From positions 69,200,482 to 69,264,481 of the forward strand of contig CM077153.1 in assembly GCA_039583875.1 (NCBI GenBank): a stretch of DNA of 64,000 nt. The letters are read 5' to 3'. The position numbers were made by a program, and so were the translations under genes. The notes beneath the pieces were generated by a model, which had not been told where the DNA came from, made no database searches, and saw nothing but the letters and a program-made list of their open reading frames with translations. Source of the stretch: Platanthera guangdongensis (taxonomy: Eukaryota; Streptophyta; Magnoliopsida; Asparagales; Orchidaceae). Of this stretch, positions 21,409 to 33,740 are shown piece after piece (the first letter of the stretch is position 1; the number at the start of each line of letters is the position of its first letter).

Positions 21409-22497
21409 TTAACTCATATATGTCACCACGTCAGCTTGTTTTATGGCCTCTTGCAGACCAAGATTATATAGTCTATGCTGGGTTGGAGCATGGTGGGACG
21501 AGGTTGACTCCACCGCCTTACCTTTTTCTTTATATGATGCTCCAAGCTTCCTCTCAGACTTTGCACGTCCGCTCCAACATTCACGAGAAAAATGCCCCAT
21601 CTTTCCACAGTTGTAGCAAGCTCCTCGTACTTGACTTGTGGTTGCCCCCATCACACCAGACGAAGGGACTGAGCTCGAAATCTTTGGCTTCTTGTTCCAT
21701 CTGTAAAAACCCGACATTGCATTTGTCACTTTGAACTCTGACTTCCTTTCCCCTGGGTCCTTCTTCTCTTGCACTTTCTTCACGACCTTCTCCAATGACC
21801 GGGCCAAATTGACCAAGGCTAGGAAGCCCTGTGCCTTAGGCCTAGCAAGGAGTAGTTGTAGGTCGCCACGTAGACCCTCATAAAATCGTTTGGTCTTCCG
21901 CTCCTCCTCAGTAAACGTAACACCAGCATAACGACCCAACCATGTAAACTCGTGGAGATACTCATCCACGCTCCTATCTCCCTGAGTCAAACCAAGGTAC
22001 TGATTCTCCATCTCAAGCTTCTGAGCAGAGGATAGATATCTAGCCAAGAACAACCTTGAGAATTCCTTCATAGACACATCTGCAAGTTGCCTTCCCACTA
22101 AGAGTTGAAGCTCCAACTCGTTCCACGACAGCCTCGCCTCACCAACCAATAATAAGGTCGCTATGGTGGTATTCTGCCACTCCTCAGTTAACGTGGCCGT
22201 CAAGATTCTCTTTATCATAGAGAGCTAATCCTCAGCTTGAGTTGGCGTTCCAATCCCGTCGAACATCGAAGGATTAAAGCTCATTACATGCTTGAGCTGC
22301 TTCTTCGTAGCCCTCCTTGGCGCTACTTGATCTACTGCCACACGTTCTACCACTCCCGGCTCTACCACCCTAATCGATTCTTGCTCATTAACAGTTGGCG
22401 TGTGGTGCATTTGCCCTGTAAGTTGGGCATTTATCATAGCAAAAACTGCTTCAGCCACCAATCTGATGGTTTCTGCCGAAGGAGGTGTTGTAGGCAC
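21409..22497 (-). pseudogene. gag: Gag of Gypsy element E (broken)
   Basis: The start is MPTTPPSAETIRLV at 22497. The retrotransposon Gag core follows (FSRLFLARYLSSAQKLEMENQY region), with a CCHC zinc knuckle CYNCGKMGHFSREC near the end. A stop around 22225 splits it into 90 and 269 codons in the same general order. The start follows the PBS by about 280 bp. Confidence 0.88.
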
Positions 22498-22773
22498 GTC
22501 ATTAGGTGCACTACTTTCCTCCGATCGCAGATGTTCTGATTTCCCAACACTGCTCCTAGTTGCCTATAATAGTATAAACCCTTGATTAGGCGACAAACAG
22601 ATTGCTAAAAGCAATCATTGGAACACTCAGGTTCCTCAAAACAAGTGATTTTTTTCATTCCTAAGTGGACATTCATGGGTTCTTTTATGTTATAATGATG
22701 ACACACATAAATGTGTTCACCACCCCTTAAAAGAATTCGCCCACGAATTCAAATAAAGAAGACCGACACCTGG

Positions 22774-22785
22774 GCTTTGATACCA
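22774..22785 (-). other. primer binding site of element E
   Basis: On the minus strand, TGGTATCAAAGC lies three bases from the inner LTR end (22789). It resembles the initiator tRNA-Met complement TGGTATCAGAGC with one change. Confidence 0.7.
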
Positions 22786-22788
22786 AAT

Positions 22789-22875
22789 TGTAACACCCCC
22801 ATCTGTCGAATGGAATATAACACAAGGTCCAGCTGGAACCCGACGTCATATACCACGGACAGTCGGAAGGGTTAT
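22789..22875 (-). repeat. 5' LTR of element E, inner piece
   Basis: It starts TGTAACACCCCC on the plus strand and runs to the B insertion. The last five bases, GTTAT, are the left target duplication of B. The rest of this LTR resumes at 35768. Confidence 0.88.
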
Positions 22876-24906
22876 TGAAAGATATTGTACCTAATAACCT
22901 AGAGGGGGGGGGGGTGAATAGGTGACTTAAATCTTTTTAACGTTTTAGGTAGAATTCAGATTTTATCACAGAGTTATATCCACTTTTACACAGCAATCAA
23001 TCAGCAATCACAGCAATCAATCAAGCAGACAGTGAACACACAAATATATAGTGGTTCCCCAAGGTTTGGGTACATCCACTTTCCCCCTTCGCCTATCTAG
23101 TAGTGTACTAGATTCGGCCAAACTCCTCCACTATCTCAGATCCTCAGATCTTACACTCAGAACCCCAACACAGGTTCCTACAGCTCAGGCCCAAGGCCCT
23201 ACAACTCAGTCTTCTTCAAAGACCTACACTCAGCTTCTTCACAAAGCCTACACTCAGCCACAAGGCCTACACTCAGCCACAACAGTCCTACACTCAGAGA
23301 AACAGATCTCCTACACTCAGGCATACAGGCCCTACACTCAGCCTTTATAATTGCAGGCTTACAACTCAGATCACTATAGATCCTACAAGAAATTTAGAAT
23401 ATAAAGTGTATATACCTACAACTCTGAATAGAGAGATGAGTTGATAGGTTCTTGATGAGTTCTTGGAAGAACCTGCTGAGATCAACCTCACTTGGCTTTT
23501 CTTCAAAGCTTCTTGAATGTAGAACACAATATGGTTGATCTCCTCTGCAGCTGATCCTTGATCTCTGCAACTTAAGATTCAGAACAAAGTCTGAACCCTT
23601 CTTCTCAGCCTGGTTCCAACGACTGTCTTCTTGGATGGAGCTCTCTCTCTCCAACTACTTAGAACTTCACTTGAAAGTCTTCAATGAATTGCTTTTCAAC
23701 AACTTGATCTTCTTTTTCAATCATCTTTTTCTGTATACAGTATAAGCCTATATATAAGCCTTCTTCATGGTAACCGGCTGTTCTGGTTCATAACTGATTT
23801 CTGACAACTCTGACAGGTGCAGTAGACCGGCTGGAATGGCAGCTGTCAAGTCATCCAGTCAGTTCTTGAAAAATCTATAACTATCTGAAAGTGTCGAGAC
23901 TGTCTGTCTTTAAGTGTCGACACTTATAGACTAAGTGTCGACACAAGTTGACTAAGTGTCGACACTAGCCTTCAAGGTGTCGACAAAACTCCTTGTGTTG
24001 TAGAATTCACTTCTCGACACAGCTTCTTCATCATGTGTCGACACTGATATTGAGTGTCGACATAACTCCTTATTCTTCAGCACTTAGTTGAATTCTTGTA
24101 AGTGTCGACACAACACCTTTGTGTCGACACATCTTCATGTGTTGAACTTGTTCAGTGTCGACACATCTTCTTGGTGTCGACACATGCCTTCTGTGTTGAT
24201 ACTTGCTGAGTGTCGACACAGCTCCTTGTGTCGACACATTCTTCTTCTGTTGAGACTTTGGCTGAGTGTCGACACATCTCCTTTGTGTCGACACTTGTAC
24301 TTAGAATTTTGTTGAACTTTGCTAAGTGTCGACACAGCTCCTTGTGTCGACACTTTCTTCAAGTGTTGAGTCTTCTACTGAGTGTCGACACATTATTTCT
24401 TGTGTCGACACATCTTCAAGTGTTGAGTCTTCTGCTGAGTGTCGACACATTCTTTATTATGTCAACACTTATACTTAGACTCTGCTGACTTTGCTGAGTG
24501 TCGACACAGCCTCCAAGTGTCGACACTTTCTGATGTAGACACAGTTTCACTGGGTGTCGACACAACTGCTAAGTGTCGACACAGCTTCACTGGACTTTTC
24601 TTCATTGAGTGTCGACACAGCTCCTTGTGTCGACACTTTCTGTCTGGTGTCGACTCTGCATCCCTGGTGTCGACACAAGTACTCCAACTGTCGACACTGC
24701 TTGCCTGGGTGTCGACACAAGTCTTCTTAAGTGTCGACACTTTGCTCCTCGGTGTCGACACATGGACTTAGAAACTTTTTCATCTTTCCTGCAAATACTT
24801 AACCTGCACAAGTAAACTCAAAATACATCAAATACATTTTGATGTATATCATTGAGTAGGGTGAGGCTTCTTCAAATCAGGTACATTAGAACCAATGTAC
24901 CCAACA
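22876..24906 (-). repeat. 3' LTR of element B
   Basis: On the minus strand it runs from TGTTGGG at 24906 to TTTCA at 22876. The array is at about 23890-24770, followed (minus strand) by a TATATATAGG-type TATA region near 23750. The CTACACTCAG repeats at 23140-23345 are the reverse of the TGAGTGTAGG repeats of A. Confidence 0.94.
23890..24770. repeat. GTGTCGACAC array, 3' LTR of B
   Basis: Same palindrome as in A, with about 35 copies including decayed ones. The spacer CTCCTTGTGTCG with ACATCTTC is common. The order of units matches the B 5' LTR. Confidence 0.92.
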
Positions 24907-24920
24907 ATCTCCCCCTATTT
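24907..24920 (-). other. polypurine tract of element B
   Basis: On the minus strand, AAATAGGGGGAGAT directly precedes the 3' LTR, identical to elements 1 and A. Confidence 0.88.
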
Positions 24921-25180
24921 GGAGAAGTCATAACCCTTAGTCAATGACATACACCATACAGAATAAAATCATAGCATGATGTAAAGCAGGATTATATAAC
25001 AGGGCAAACATAAACATGTATTAATCAAACATGTGTACATAGATATCATCTCAGAACAATTATGAAATAAATATATCACACAGCACATTGTTCTAATTAA
25101 CTTTGTCATATTCATTATACAAAAGTTTACAAAATTTTTTAATACAAGTGATTACATAGTAAACTTAAGATAATGCAATT

Positions 25181-27940
25181 CTATTTCTGCTCAGCCTCCT
25201 TGATCACTATGCCCTTCCCAGACTTTATCTTTGCTTGAACAGGGGCTTCAGCATCTTCAGTATCAACAGGCTTTTTCCCTTTCAGCTCCTTCTTCTTTAG
25301 CTCTTCAGCTTTAATCTTTTGCCTCTCAAAGTAATGATAAGACTTGGGAAAGTACTTGCTAGGCTCCTGGGCAGTAGGAGGTAGCTTTCCCATCTTTGCC
25401 TTTCTTCTATATTGCACTATAGCTTCTTGCCTTGATTCATGCTTTCTCCATTCTAGTTCAGAAAATCATTTGTTTCTATCTTGAATGTTATCTTTGGCAG
25501 CCTTCCATGCAGTTAAGATAATGTTTCTTGAAGTGGGGCTCCACTGCTCAAAATCAGGCCTTTGTTCAGCTTGCTCTCTGAACCTCTTCTTAGACAACCT
25601 AGCTTCTTGTTCAGCTTGTTCCTTCAGTATAGCTTCCTGTAAAGCCTCAGATACTGGCTGAACCACCTTCTCTATAATGACACTTTGCTGTCCCTCAGGT
25701 GGGCTATACATAGACTGTATATCAGCTTGTACCATATCAAAATCTGGATGAGGGTAGATGACTTGAGCCACTTCAGGTTGCTCCCCTCCTAGATATGCAG
25801 GATGTATCCTAGATTCTGCTACATTGTCATCATCACATAAAGGAGGATAACCAAGAGTTGCTCTGATAGAATTAGAAATCCACTTGGCATGATCAGAGCT
25901 GGCTTTGACTAACACCCTCTCCCCCTTTATGACTTCTCTTTCCATGTGATCTCTTAGATCATCCTTTTGAAATCTTATTTGGGCATTAAGATAATTGACT
26001 CCATCCTTCTAGAAAGGTTTTAACCTTTGGAGCTTTTCATTTATCAACTTCTGAGAGTCTTGAATTGCAGAAGTAACATCAGTTAAACTCTTTTGCAATG
26101 CTTTATCAAACTCTGCCTTAGCAGTAATATTAGAAGTAGTCAGTCCAGCAGCTATGTTCTTCATCTCTGTGACAATGGCATTGTGGGAAGCTGTTAAGTT
26201 GTCATTCATTCTGATCTGGTTCTCAAGAACATACCCTTGCTTCAGTGCAATGTCATCCACTTGAGCTTTTATTTTCTCCTGATGAGTAGCTAAGTAGACT
26301 ACTGCATTCCCTCCTTTGTGGAAGCAGTCAGTCATCTCCTTTTTATTGAGATTCATCTCAAATCTTATGGACTTAATGTCTTGGGCTAGATCAAACTGTA
26401 AAGACTTATGGCCCTCATCCACATATGTTTCTATGTCTTTCCTGTGTTCATCAAGCGTGATTTGCATAGCAACCATCAAAGCACTGTAATCTATAGTTGG
26501 TGTTGGCTGTGATATAGGCTGTGGTGCAATAGTTTGTAAAGCCTTCTTATAATTCTGGCTCCTCCTTTTAAATACTTGAAATTTCCTTTTCTTTGCCCTT
26601 GTAGCCTCCTCATCTTCAGAAGCAGATGTACTTGCTATTTCTACCCTCTCCTTAGGTAGCTCCTGAACATCCTTTTGCTTCTCAGGCTCCTGTCTTGCTG
26701 TTTCTTCTAGAATTTCCACATGCTCCCCCTGAACTTGAGCATTCTCCCCCTCAGCAGTAGCACTTTCCTTCGCAAAGTCTGTCTGATCCAAGTTAAGGAA
26801 GAGATCTTCCATAGTAAATTCTTGTTGAGGAAGAGATGGAGATGCTCTTATCTCATCTGTTACTTGATGTGGTTCCACTTGATCTACAACAGATGTGTCC
26901 TCTATGACAATATCTGGGGGTAGACTATCAATCTCAAGGATAGTGTGAGTAGCTTGCTCACTTTCTAGTGGAGTTGGCTCTTCCACTACAAGAGGCTCCC
27001 CCTGGACTGAATCCTGGTGAATGGGGCTAGCTTGAGGTAGCTCCCCCTGCCTCTCTGCAACTTCTTGTTGAGCTGGAGACTTCTCAGCACCTCCAGTGTC
27101 TTCTTCATCAGGAGTGAAGACAACTCTTTCTTCTGAACTACTTGATGATTCTTGAGCTACTGGAGCTATCTTCTTCTTCTTCTGCTTGAGTGGGGTTTCC
27201 TTCTCAGGAGTTATTTTCTCTGGTGTTGGCATCTCCTTAGACAACACCCTATCCCATCTGGAGAAGAGTCTCATGTCCATTTTCCTCATATGATTGATCA
27301 TAGATCCAGCAGTTTGACTCATTACTTCTAGTATACTACCAGCCAAGTAAAGACTTAAAATTCTACCAAAATTGGGTTTCTTCAGACTTTCTTTAATCTT
27401 ATCAAAGACAACAACAGACCAATCAGTTTTCAGGGTGAAGATAATCCTTGTCATAAGATTGAACATGTGGGCTGATACCCTATCATGCCCTCCAGGCTTA
27501 CTTAAGATCACTTTTCCAACAATTTCAGAAAGAAATTTCCCCTGACTGTTCATGCCTTTCCTATTGAATACAGATCCAATTTTCAACTTGGAATCTAAAC
27601 CACACCATGTTAAATCTTCTCTGGTTTTTGAAGCAGTAACTTCATCCTCTTCTTTTGTCCTAGGTAGGTTTAGGACCTTTCTTAAACTCTTTGGAGAGAC
27701 CTTCACTTTTTCTCCATGTACCCTGGACTTGATCTTGAATCCAGAGTCGTCTAGGGTTGCTCCATTCAGAAATTCTAAAACTTCCTTCTTCCAAATCTTG
27801 GTTGGTTCTGACACAAGAAAATCTAACCCTGAGTTTGCGACTAGGGTTATCACATCCTTGATCTCTTGTTCTGCATCGTCAAACGCATGTCGCACCAGTT
27901 CATAGCCTTCATTGACGTTCTCCTCGAGCTTTGGCGCCAT
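25181..27940 (-). pseudogene. ORF3 of element B, about 920 codons with two in-frame stops
   Basis: It begins at MAPKLEENVNEGYEL (ATG at 27938-27940) and ends in the Lys-rich tail at 25181. The layout is the same as in A: N-terminal domain (EVLEFLNGATLD, KVSPKSLRKVLNLP, TWCGLDSKL, GRILSLYLAGS, FSRWDRV), acidic linker, basic cluster AKKRKFQVFKRR near 26570-26605, and helical C-terminal part. A TAG at 26009-26011 replaces a Tyr codon of A, and a TGA at 25466-25468 replaces Trp. No frameshift is visible. An in-frame extension upstream to 28027 crosses the array edge and is not conserved in A, so the MAPKLEE start is preferred. Confidence 0.86.
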
Positions 27941-27975
27941 TAGGGTTTGAAGAATTTGAATTAGGAGAAGAGAGG

Positions 27976-28410
27976 TGTCGACACACAAGTTTGGTCTCGA
28001 AACTTTAGTGAGCGTGTCGACAGACAATGACGAAATCCTATTTATACCTTTCTAGGATTGAAGATGAAAGGGCGGGTTAACTAACTCAAATTGTGTCGAC
28101 ATTATTGAAAAGTGTCGACACAGACTTATAATGTCTCGACACCTATGTGTCGACATAAGTTTAGTCAACAGAATATATGTGTCGACACTTGTTGATGTGT
28201 CGACACCGCTTAGCTCGACACATAGTCGAGATATTACTTCACTAATTCTGCATAAAGTTTAAGTGTCGACACCACCTTGGATGTGTCGACACCTACTTAT
28301 TATGTGTCGACACTAATTTTCTAAAGTGTCGACACCAACTTCCTAGATGTGTCGACACCAATTTTCTGTCTCGACACAGACAACTCTGTGTGTCGACACT
28401 ATTTTACTTA
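27976..28410. repeat. second GTGTCGACAC array, upstream of ORF3 of B
   Basis: About 15-20 TGTCGACA copies fill the interval between the pol stop (28426) and the ORF3 start. It is the positional equivalent of 10170-10620 in A. Confidence 0.92.
28037..28046 (-). promoter_or_regulatory. putative internal TATA box for ORF3 of B
   Basis: On the minus strand, TATAAATAGG lies about 100 bp before the ORF3 ATG at 27940 and downstream of most of the array. It equals the TATA box of the element 1 LTR (1751-1760) base for base. A carries TACAAATAGG at the same place. Confidence 0.6.
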
Positions 28411-28425
28411 GTCATTTCTATAAAC

Positions 28426-31400
28426 TTATTCTAAGTTTATCATACCTAGTTCAATTTTAAACTTATTGAACTTAGTTTCTTCTAAAGGCTTAGTATACAT
28501 ATCAGCTAGTTGATTATCAGTATTTACATACTCTAGTGATATATCTTCTTTTTCTACATGTTCCCTTAGAAAATGATATTTTATCTCAATATGTTTAGTT
28601 CTACTATGGGAAACAGGATTGTTTGCAATTGATATAGCACTAGTAGAATCACAAAAGAGTGGAGTTCTACTTACCTGAATTCCATAATCCTCAAGCTGAT
28701 GTTGTATCCATATAAGTTGAGCACAACAACTTCCTGCAGCCACATACTCTGATTCTGCTGTGGAGATAGCCACACTTGTTTGCTTTTTGCTACTCCATGA
28801 AATCAGTCTTCCACCTAGGAATTGACAGGTTCCAGTTGTACTTTTTTTGTCTTCTTTGCATCCTGCAAAGTCTGCATCTGAATAACCTGTTAGATCAAAG
28901 TCTCCATTCCTAGGGTACCAAAGGCCTAGATAAGGAGTGCCCTTTAGATATCTCAGTATCCTTTTGACTGCTGTCAAATGAGACTCTTTAGGGCATGCTT
29001 GGTACCTAGCACAGACACATGTAGCATACATGATATCTGGTATACTTGCAGTCAAATAGAGTAGGGAGCCAACTATCCCTCTATACAAAGTCTCATCTAC
29101 AGGTTTCCCTGCATCATCCTTGCAAAGAGACATACTTGACCCCATAGGAGTCTTCATGGTACTGGATGAATCTATACCATACTTCCTTATGAGTTCTAGG
29201 GTGAACTTAGACTGGCATATGGATAATCCATTCTCAGTCTGTCTAACTTGGAGACCCAAGAAGAACTTAAGTTCCCCCATACTGTTCATCTCAAATTGTC
29301 CTTGCATTAGTTTTGCAAACTTTTTGCAAAGACTACTTTCAGTAGACCCAAATTTGATGTCATCTACATATATTTGGACTGGTATTATCTTGCCTCTAGA
29401 TTCCCTAAGGAATAGAGACTTGTCTATTTTCCCCCTTGTGAATTTATTCTCAATGAGGAAACTAGACAGGGTTTCATACCAAGCCCTAGGGGCTTGCTTT
29501 AACCCATACAATGCCTTCCTAAGTCTATAGACATAATTAGGTTGAGTTGAATCAACAAAACCTGATGGCTGTTCCACATATACTTCTTCTTTTAGATTAC
29601 CATTAAGAAAGGCTGACTTAACATCCATTTGGTAGACTTTAAATCCTTGATAGGTTGCATAGGCCAGGAACATTCTTATGGCATCCAGTCTGGCTACTGG
29701 AGCAAAGGTTTGATCAAAGTCAATACCTTCTTCCTGCCTATATCCTTTAGCAACCAATCTAGCTTTGTTCTTGACAATTACTCCATATTCATCCATCTTG
29801 TTCCTAAAGATCCACTTGGTTCCAATTATGTTATGGTCTTTTGGTTTAGGAACAAGCTCCCAGACTTTGCACCTCTTGAACTGATTCAGCTCTTCTTGCA
29901 TTGCCTCAATCCAATGAGGGTCTAGGATGGCTTCTTCTAACTTCTTTGGCTCTACTTGGGATAGAAAACTGGAGTAGAGTGCTGCATTCAGATTTCTGCT
30001 CCTTGTTTGTACCCCTTGTCTTAGATCACCAATAATTTGATCTGCTGGATGATCTCTTAGATGCCTATTAGCTGGAGGCATCCTGGCTCCAGGTTGAACT
30101 TCTTTAGTTTCTTCAACTTGCTGCACTCCTTGAACTTCTTCTTCATTAGGTACATGTAGTACTCCCCCTGGACAACAGCTACTATCTTCTTCCTGCTGTC
30201 TTGCAGTAGGTTCTTCTTCAATAGTGAGCTTGTCCATCTTCTTAGTTATACCTGTGGAGCTGCAAATACTACTAGACAACTCATTGTTAATAAGTCTAGT
30301 TTCATCAAATACTACATGTACAGACTCTTCTACAATTTGAGAAGACAAGTTGTAGACTCTATAAGCCTTACTATTGTTGTTGTACCCAACAAAGATGCCC
30401 TCTTGGGACTTGGCAGCAAACTTAGTCAAGTAAGACTTTCCATTGTTAAGTATAAAACACTTACAACTAAATATCCTGAAATAGGATAGGTTTGGTTTTC
30501 TGCCTTTCACAATCTCATAGGGGGTCTTATTATGGCTCTTAGTAATGGTAGCCCTATTAATTACATGGCATGCAGTATTAACTGCCTCAGCCCAGAAATA
30601 TTCTGGTAGAGATGTGTCACTTAATAGGGTCCTACCAGCCTCAATCAAGGTTCTATTCTTCCTCTCAGCAATGTCATTTTGCTGAGGTGTTCTTGGTGAA
30701 GAAAACTCTTGAAATATCCCAAATTCTTCACATAGTTTTGTCATACTATCAGACTGAAATTCAGTATCATGGTCACTTCTTATCTTGACCACTGTACTGT
30801 CTAGTTCATTATGAATTTGTTTGACAAAGCTATAAAAGATACTAGGTGTTTCAGATTTCTGTCTAAGGAAGAACACCCAGGAAAACCTTGAGTAATCATC
30901 TACAACCACAAAGTATAGACCTTCCTACCTAGGCTGTGAACTGACATAGGACCAAAGAGATCCATATGCAAGAGGTATAAGCACCTCACAGCATCTTTGT
31001 TTTCAATGCTACTAAAGGTGGATCTAGTCTGCTTGCCCTTTTGACAAGCTGAGCATATTCCATCTTTAATACACTTAACTTGAGAACCATTCCTCACTAA
31101 CTCTTTGCTAAAGAGTTGGCCAATTGTCTTGTAGTTGAGATGAGCTAGCCTCTTGCGCCATTTGACACAATGAGAGACTTTCTCATCAGCTACAAGACAC
31201 ACTGGAGAACCATTGTTCTCAACCATAATGTCTAGGCAATAGACATTCCTTTTTCTATAACCTGTCAAAATGATCTCTTGATCATTTGACCTCCTGATAT
31301 GACAACCATCTTTGACAAATGAGATGTCATATCCTACATCACTCAATTGACTTATACTAATAAGGTTATGTTTCAAACCTTTAACATAAGCCACTTGAGT

Positions 31401-31592
31401 AATAGTTATATGGGAGCTAGAAATGTTACCAAAACCCTTGATGATTCCTTTTTCAGAACCACCAAAGGTGACTTTAGGACCATCTTTGATTGGAGTGAAG
31501 TCCTTTAGCAATCCCCTAGTTCCAGTCATGTGTCTGGAACATCCACTGTCCAAGTACCATATTGGGGCATGGCCACTTGGACTTACCTGCAA
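28426..31592 (-). pseudogene. pol: Pol polyprotein of element B (one frameshift)
   Basis: Same domains as A: protease ([11 protein letters not shown]), GAG-pre-integrase, integrase core with RSDHDTEF and AERKNRT, RT (YVDDIKFGS) and RNase H (YSDADFAGC) to LGMINLE. A one-base deletion near 30905 changes [10 protein letters not shown] into a terminated frame, so the protein is split into about 230 and 827 codons. The stops seen in A (9564-9569 and 9840) are absent here, which shows the original residues Tyr-Gln and Cys. Several glycines near integrase motifs are changed to Asp. Confidence 0.93.
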
Positions 31593-31601
31593 AACAGATT
31601 A
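31581..31601 (-). promoter_or_regulatory. gag stop with splice-site-like sequence, element B
   Basis: On the minus strand the order is TAA, TCTGTTTTGCAG, GTAAGT. CAG/GTAAGT is a perfect 5' splice donor, and the pyrimidine-rich TTTTGCAG resembles an acceptor. It is the counterpart of 6966-6986 in A. Confidence 0.55.
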
Positions 31602-33635
31602 GTGAACCTTAGAACCCAAAGAATTCTTGGGTCCTTGGTACTGGTTAGTTTGCTTCCTAACAAAGCTACCTGCAGGTCTTCCAACAGGCAGTTTGCTAAT
31701 CACTTTGGCACTTGTATTGTGCCAACAGTCCATGGCAAAGTGGCCTACCTTGCCACAGCACCAGCACTCAAACCTATTGTACCTTTGCTTAGGTACATCC
31801 TTAGCTGTTTTATCTACAGCTGGCTTGTTGAGGGCTGGGGCTTTGCCCTTAGACTTGGACTGAACAGTCCTAGCTAGTTTAGTAAACCCCAGTCCAGCTT
31901 TACCTTTTTGATGAACAAATTCATCAATTAAGGGTAGAACAGACTTTGGTTTAGAAAACCTAGCAACTAAATCTTTCTCCTTCTGAAGACTAATCTCCAG
32001 ACTTCTGATTTGATCATTCTTATATGTTATAGTCCCCATCTGAATCACAGTTATGTGCTTCAGTCTGGCTATCTCATTAAGTTTTTGATCAAACAACTTC
32101 TCATAATCAGTTGCAGCCACTTTGAGACTTGCAATCTCCTTAGCTTGACTCTTGGCCAAGGATTTGCATTTCTTAAATGCTTGCAACAGAATTTTATATT
32201 CATCTATCAATTGATGAATATCCTCTTCAGACTCAGATGCACTCTCATCACTTGATGATGATGAATCTGATTCTGAACTAGCACAAGAAATTGAACTTAA
32301 AGAACAATTTTGTACCTTACTAGGTCCAGGCTGCTCCTGGATTTTGTCATCTTCTGTCAATGCCATCAGTCCTTGGCACTGACTGTCCTCTTGTTCATAT
32401 ATGGAGTTCATTATCTGGATGAACTCTTCTTCCTCTTCCTCAGCAAACAGTCCTATGTTTGCTTCAGCATCTGACTCAGTTTCTGATGAAGATATGTCTG
32501 ACAGGCTCTTATCCTTTTTGGCAACAAAAGACTTTTCCTTCTTGCCCTTGAATTGAGTCTTCTTCTTATCATTAGACTCCTTCCTTTTCTCTGGACAGTC
32601 TGCAATAACATGTCCTTGTCTGTTACAGCAATAACAAACAATTTTTGATAGAGTTGCTTTGCTAGACTTGGTCTTTTTCCTGTCTTTCTTTGATGACATT
32701 TTGTTCTGATAATAGTCTTCTTTACCCTGTGAAGTAGATGGCTTTGTCCTCCACTGTTTCTTCTTTAAGAACTTCTGAAAGTGTCTTGTGAAAGCTGCAA
32801 AGTCCTCATCACTTTCACTTCTTTCAGAATTTCTGCTTTCTGAATTATCTGACTCAGTCTCAGCAACCTTTGGTGGTGGAGATGGAGACTTATTTCTGTA
32901 TTTTCTGGTGGCTTCTGTCTTGAATGCCACAGTCCTTTCTTCATGTTCACTTCTTGTAGTCTTCTCCTCTTCTTTTCTCACCATCAACTGCATCTCATAG
33001 GATAGCAGTTTTCCAAATAGTGTTGGTGGAGGGATATCTGCTAATTTTGCCATTTCCCTTATGGCACAGATCTTGGTGTCCCAATCTTTTGTAAGGGACC
33101 TTAAGAACTTTTCATTAAGCTCATAATTACTGAACTCTCTTCCATAGGGCATTAGCTCATTGACAATTCTATAGAACTTTTTATAGCATTCTGTTATGCT
33201 ATCAGATCTACCTTGCCTGAAGCTTTCATATTCTTGGTTTAATAAGGACTTCCTGTCCTGCCTCACTTCTTCAGAACCCTCCATGTACACAATAAGAGTA
33301 TCCCACATCTCCTTAGATGTCTTACAGTATATCAAATTCTAAAAGATAGCATCATCTATAGCACTCACAATGATATTCTGAGCCCTCTTGTCCATTGTGG
33401 CTAGAATTTTCTCATCTTTTGTCATTTCAGAGAAGTCCTTAGGTGTTCTCTGATTTGCATCAAGGACTGAAACCTTCATAGGCACATATGACCCTTCTTT
33501 AACTGTGATGTAAATTCTAGGGTCTGAGGCTTCCATAAATAGTCTCACCCTTTATTTCCAAATGCCAAAAATTTCTTTTCTGCAAATGGGCAACTTCATG
33601 GATCCAAGTTCCTTATGATTCTCAGTTGAACCCAT
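31599..33635 (-). pseudogene. gag: Gag of element B (two nonsense codons)
   Basis: It is homologous to the intact Gag of A from the MGSTENHKELGSMK start at 33635. Both zinc knuckles are kept (CYCCNRQGHVIADC and CWCCGKVGHFAMDC). A TAA at 33552-33554 replaces Glu and a TAG at 33339-33341 replaces Gln, so only the last 578 codons are open. The frame to pol is continuous through the terminal TAA. Confidence 0.92.
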
Positions 33636-33727
33636 GATTCTTGATTTTCTTGATTCTGCAAGTTACTTAGACTGAATCTGCCAACATGATCTACTCAGAC
33701 AGTTATGTCCCTTTGTGAGTAACCTCC

Positions 33728-33738
33728 CTCTGATACCA
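33728..33738 (-). other. primer binding site (initiator tRNA-Met type), element B
   Basis: On the minus strand, TGGTATCAGAG begins two bases after the 5' LTR end at 33741, as in A. Confidence 0.93.
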
Positions 33739-33740
33739 CT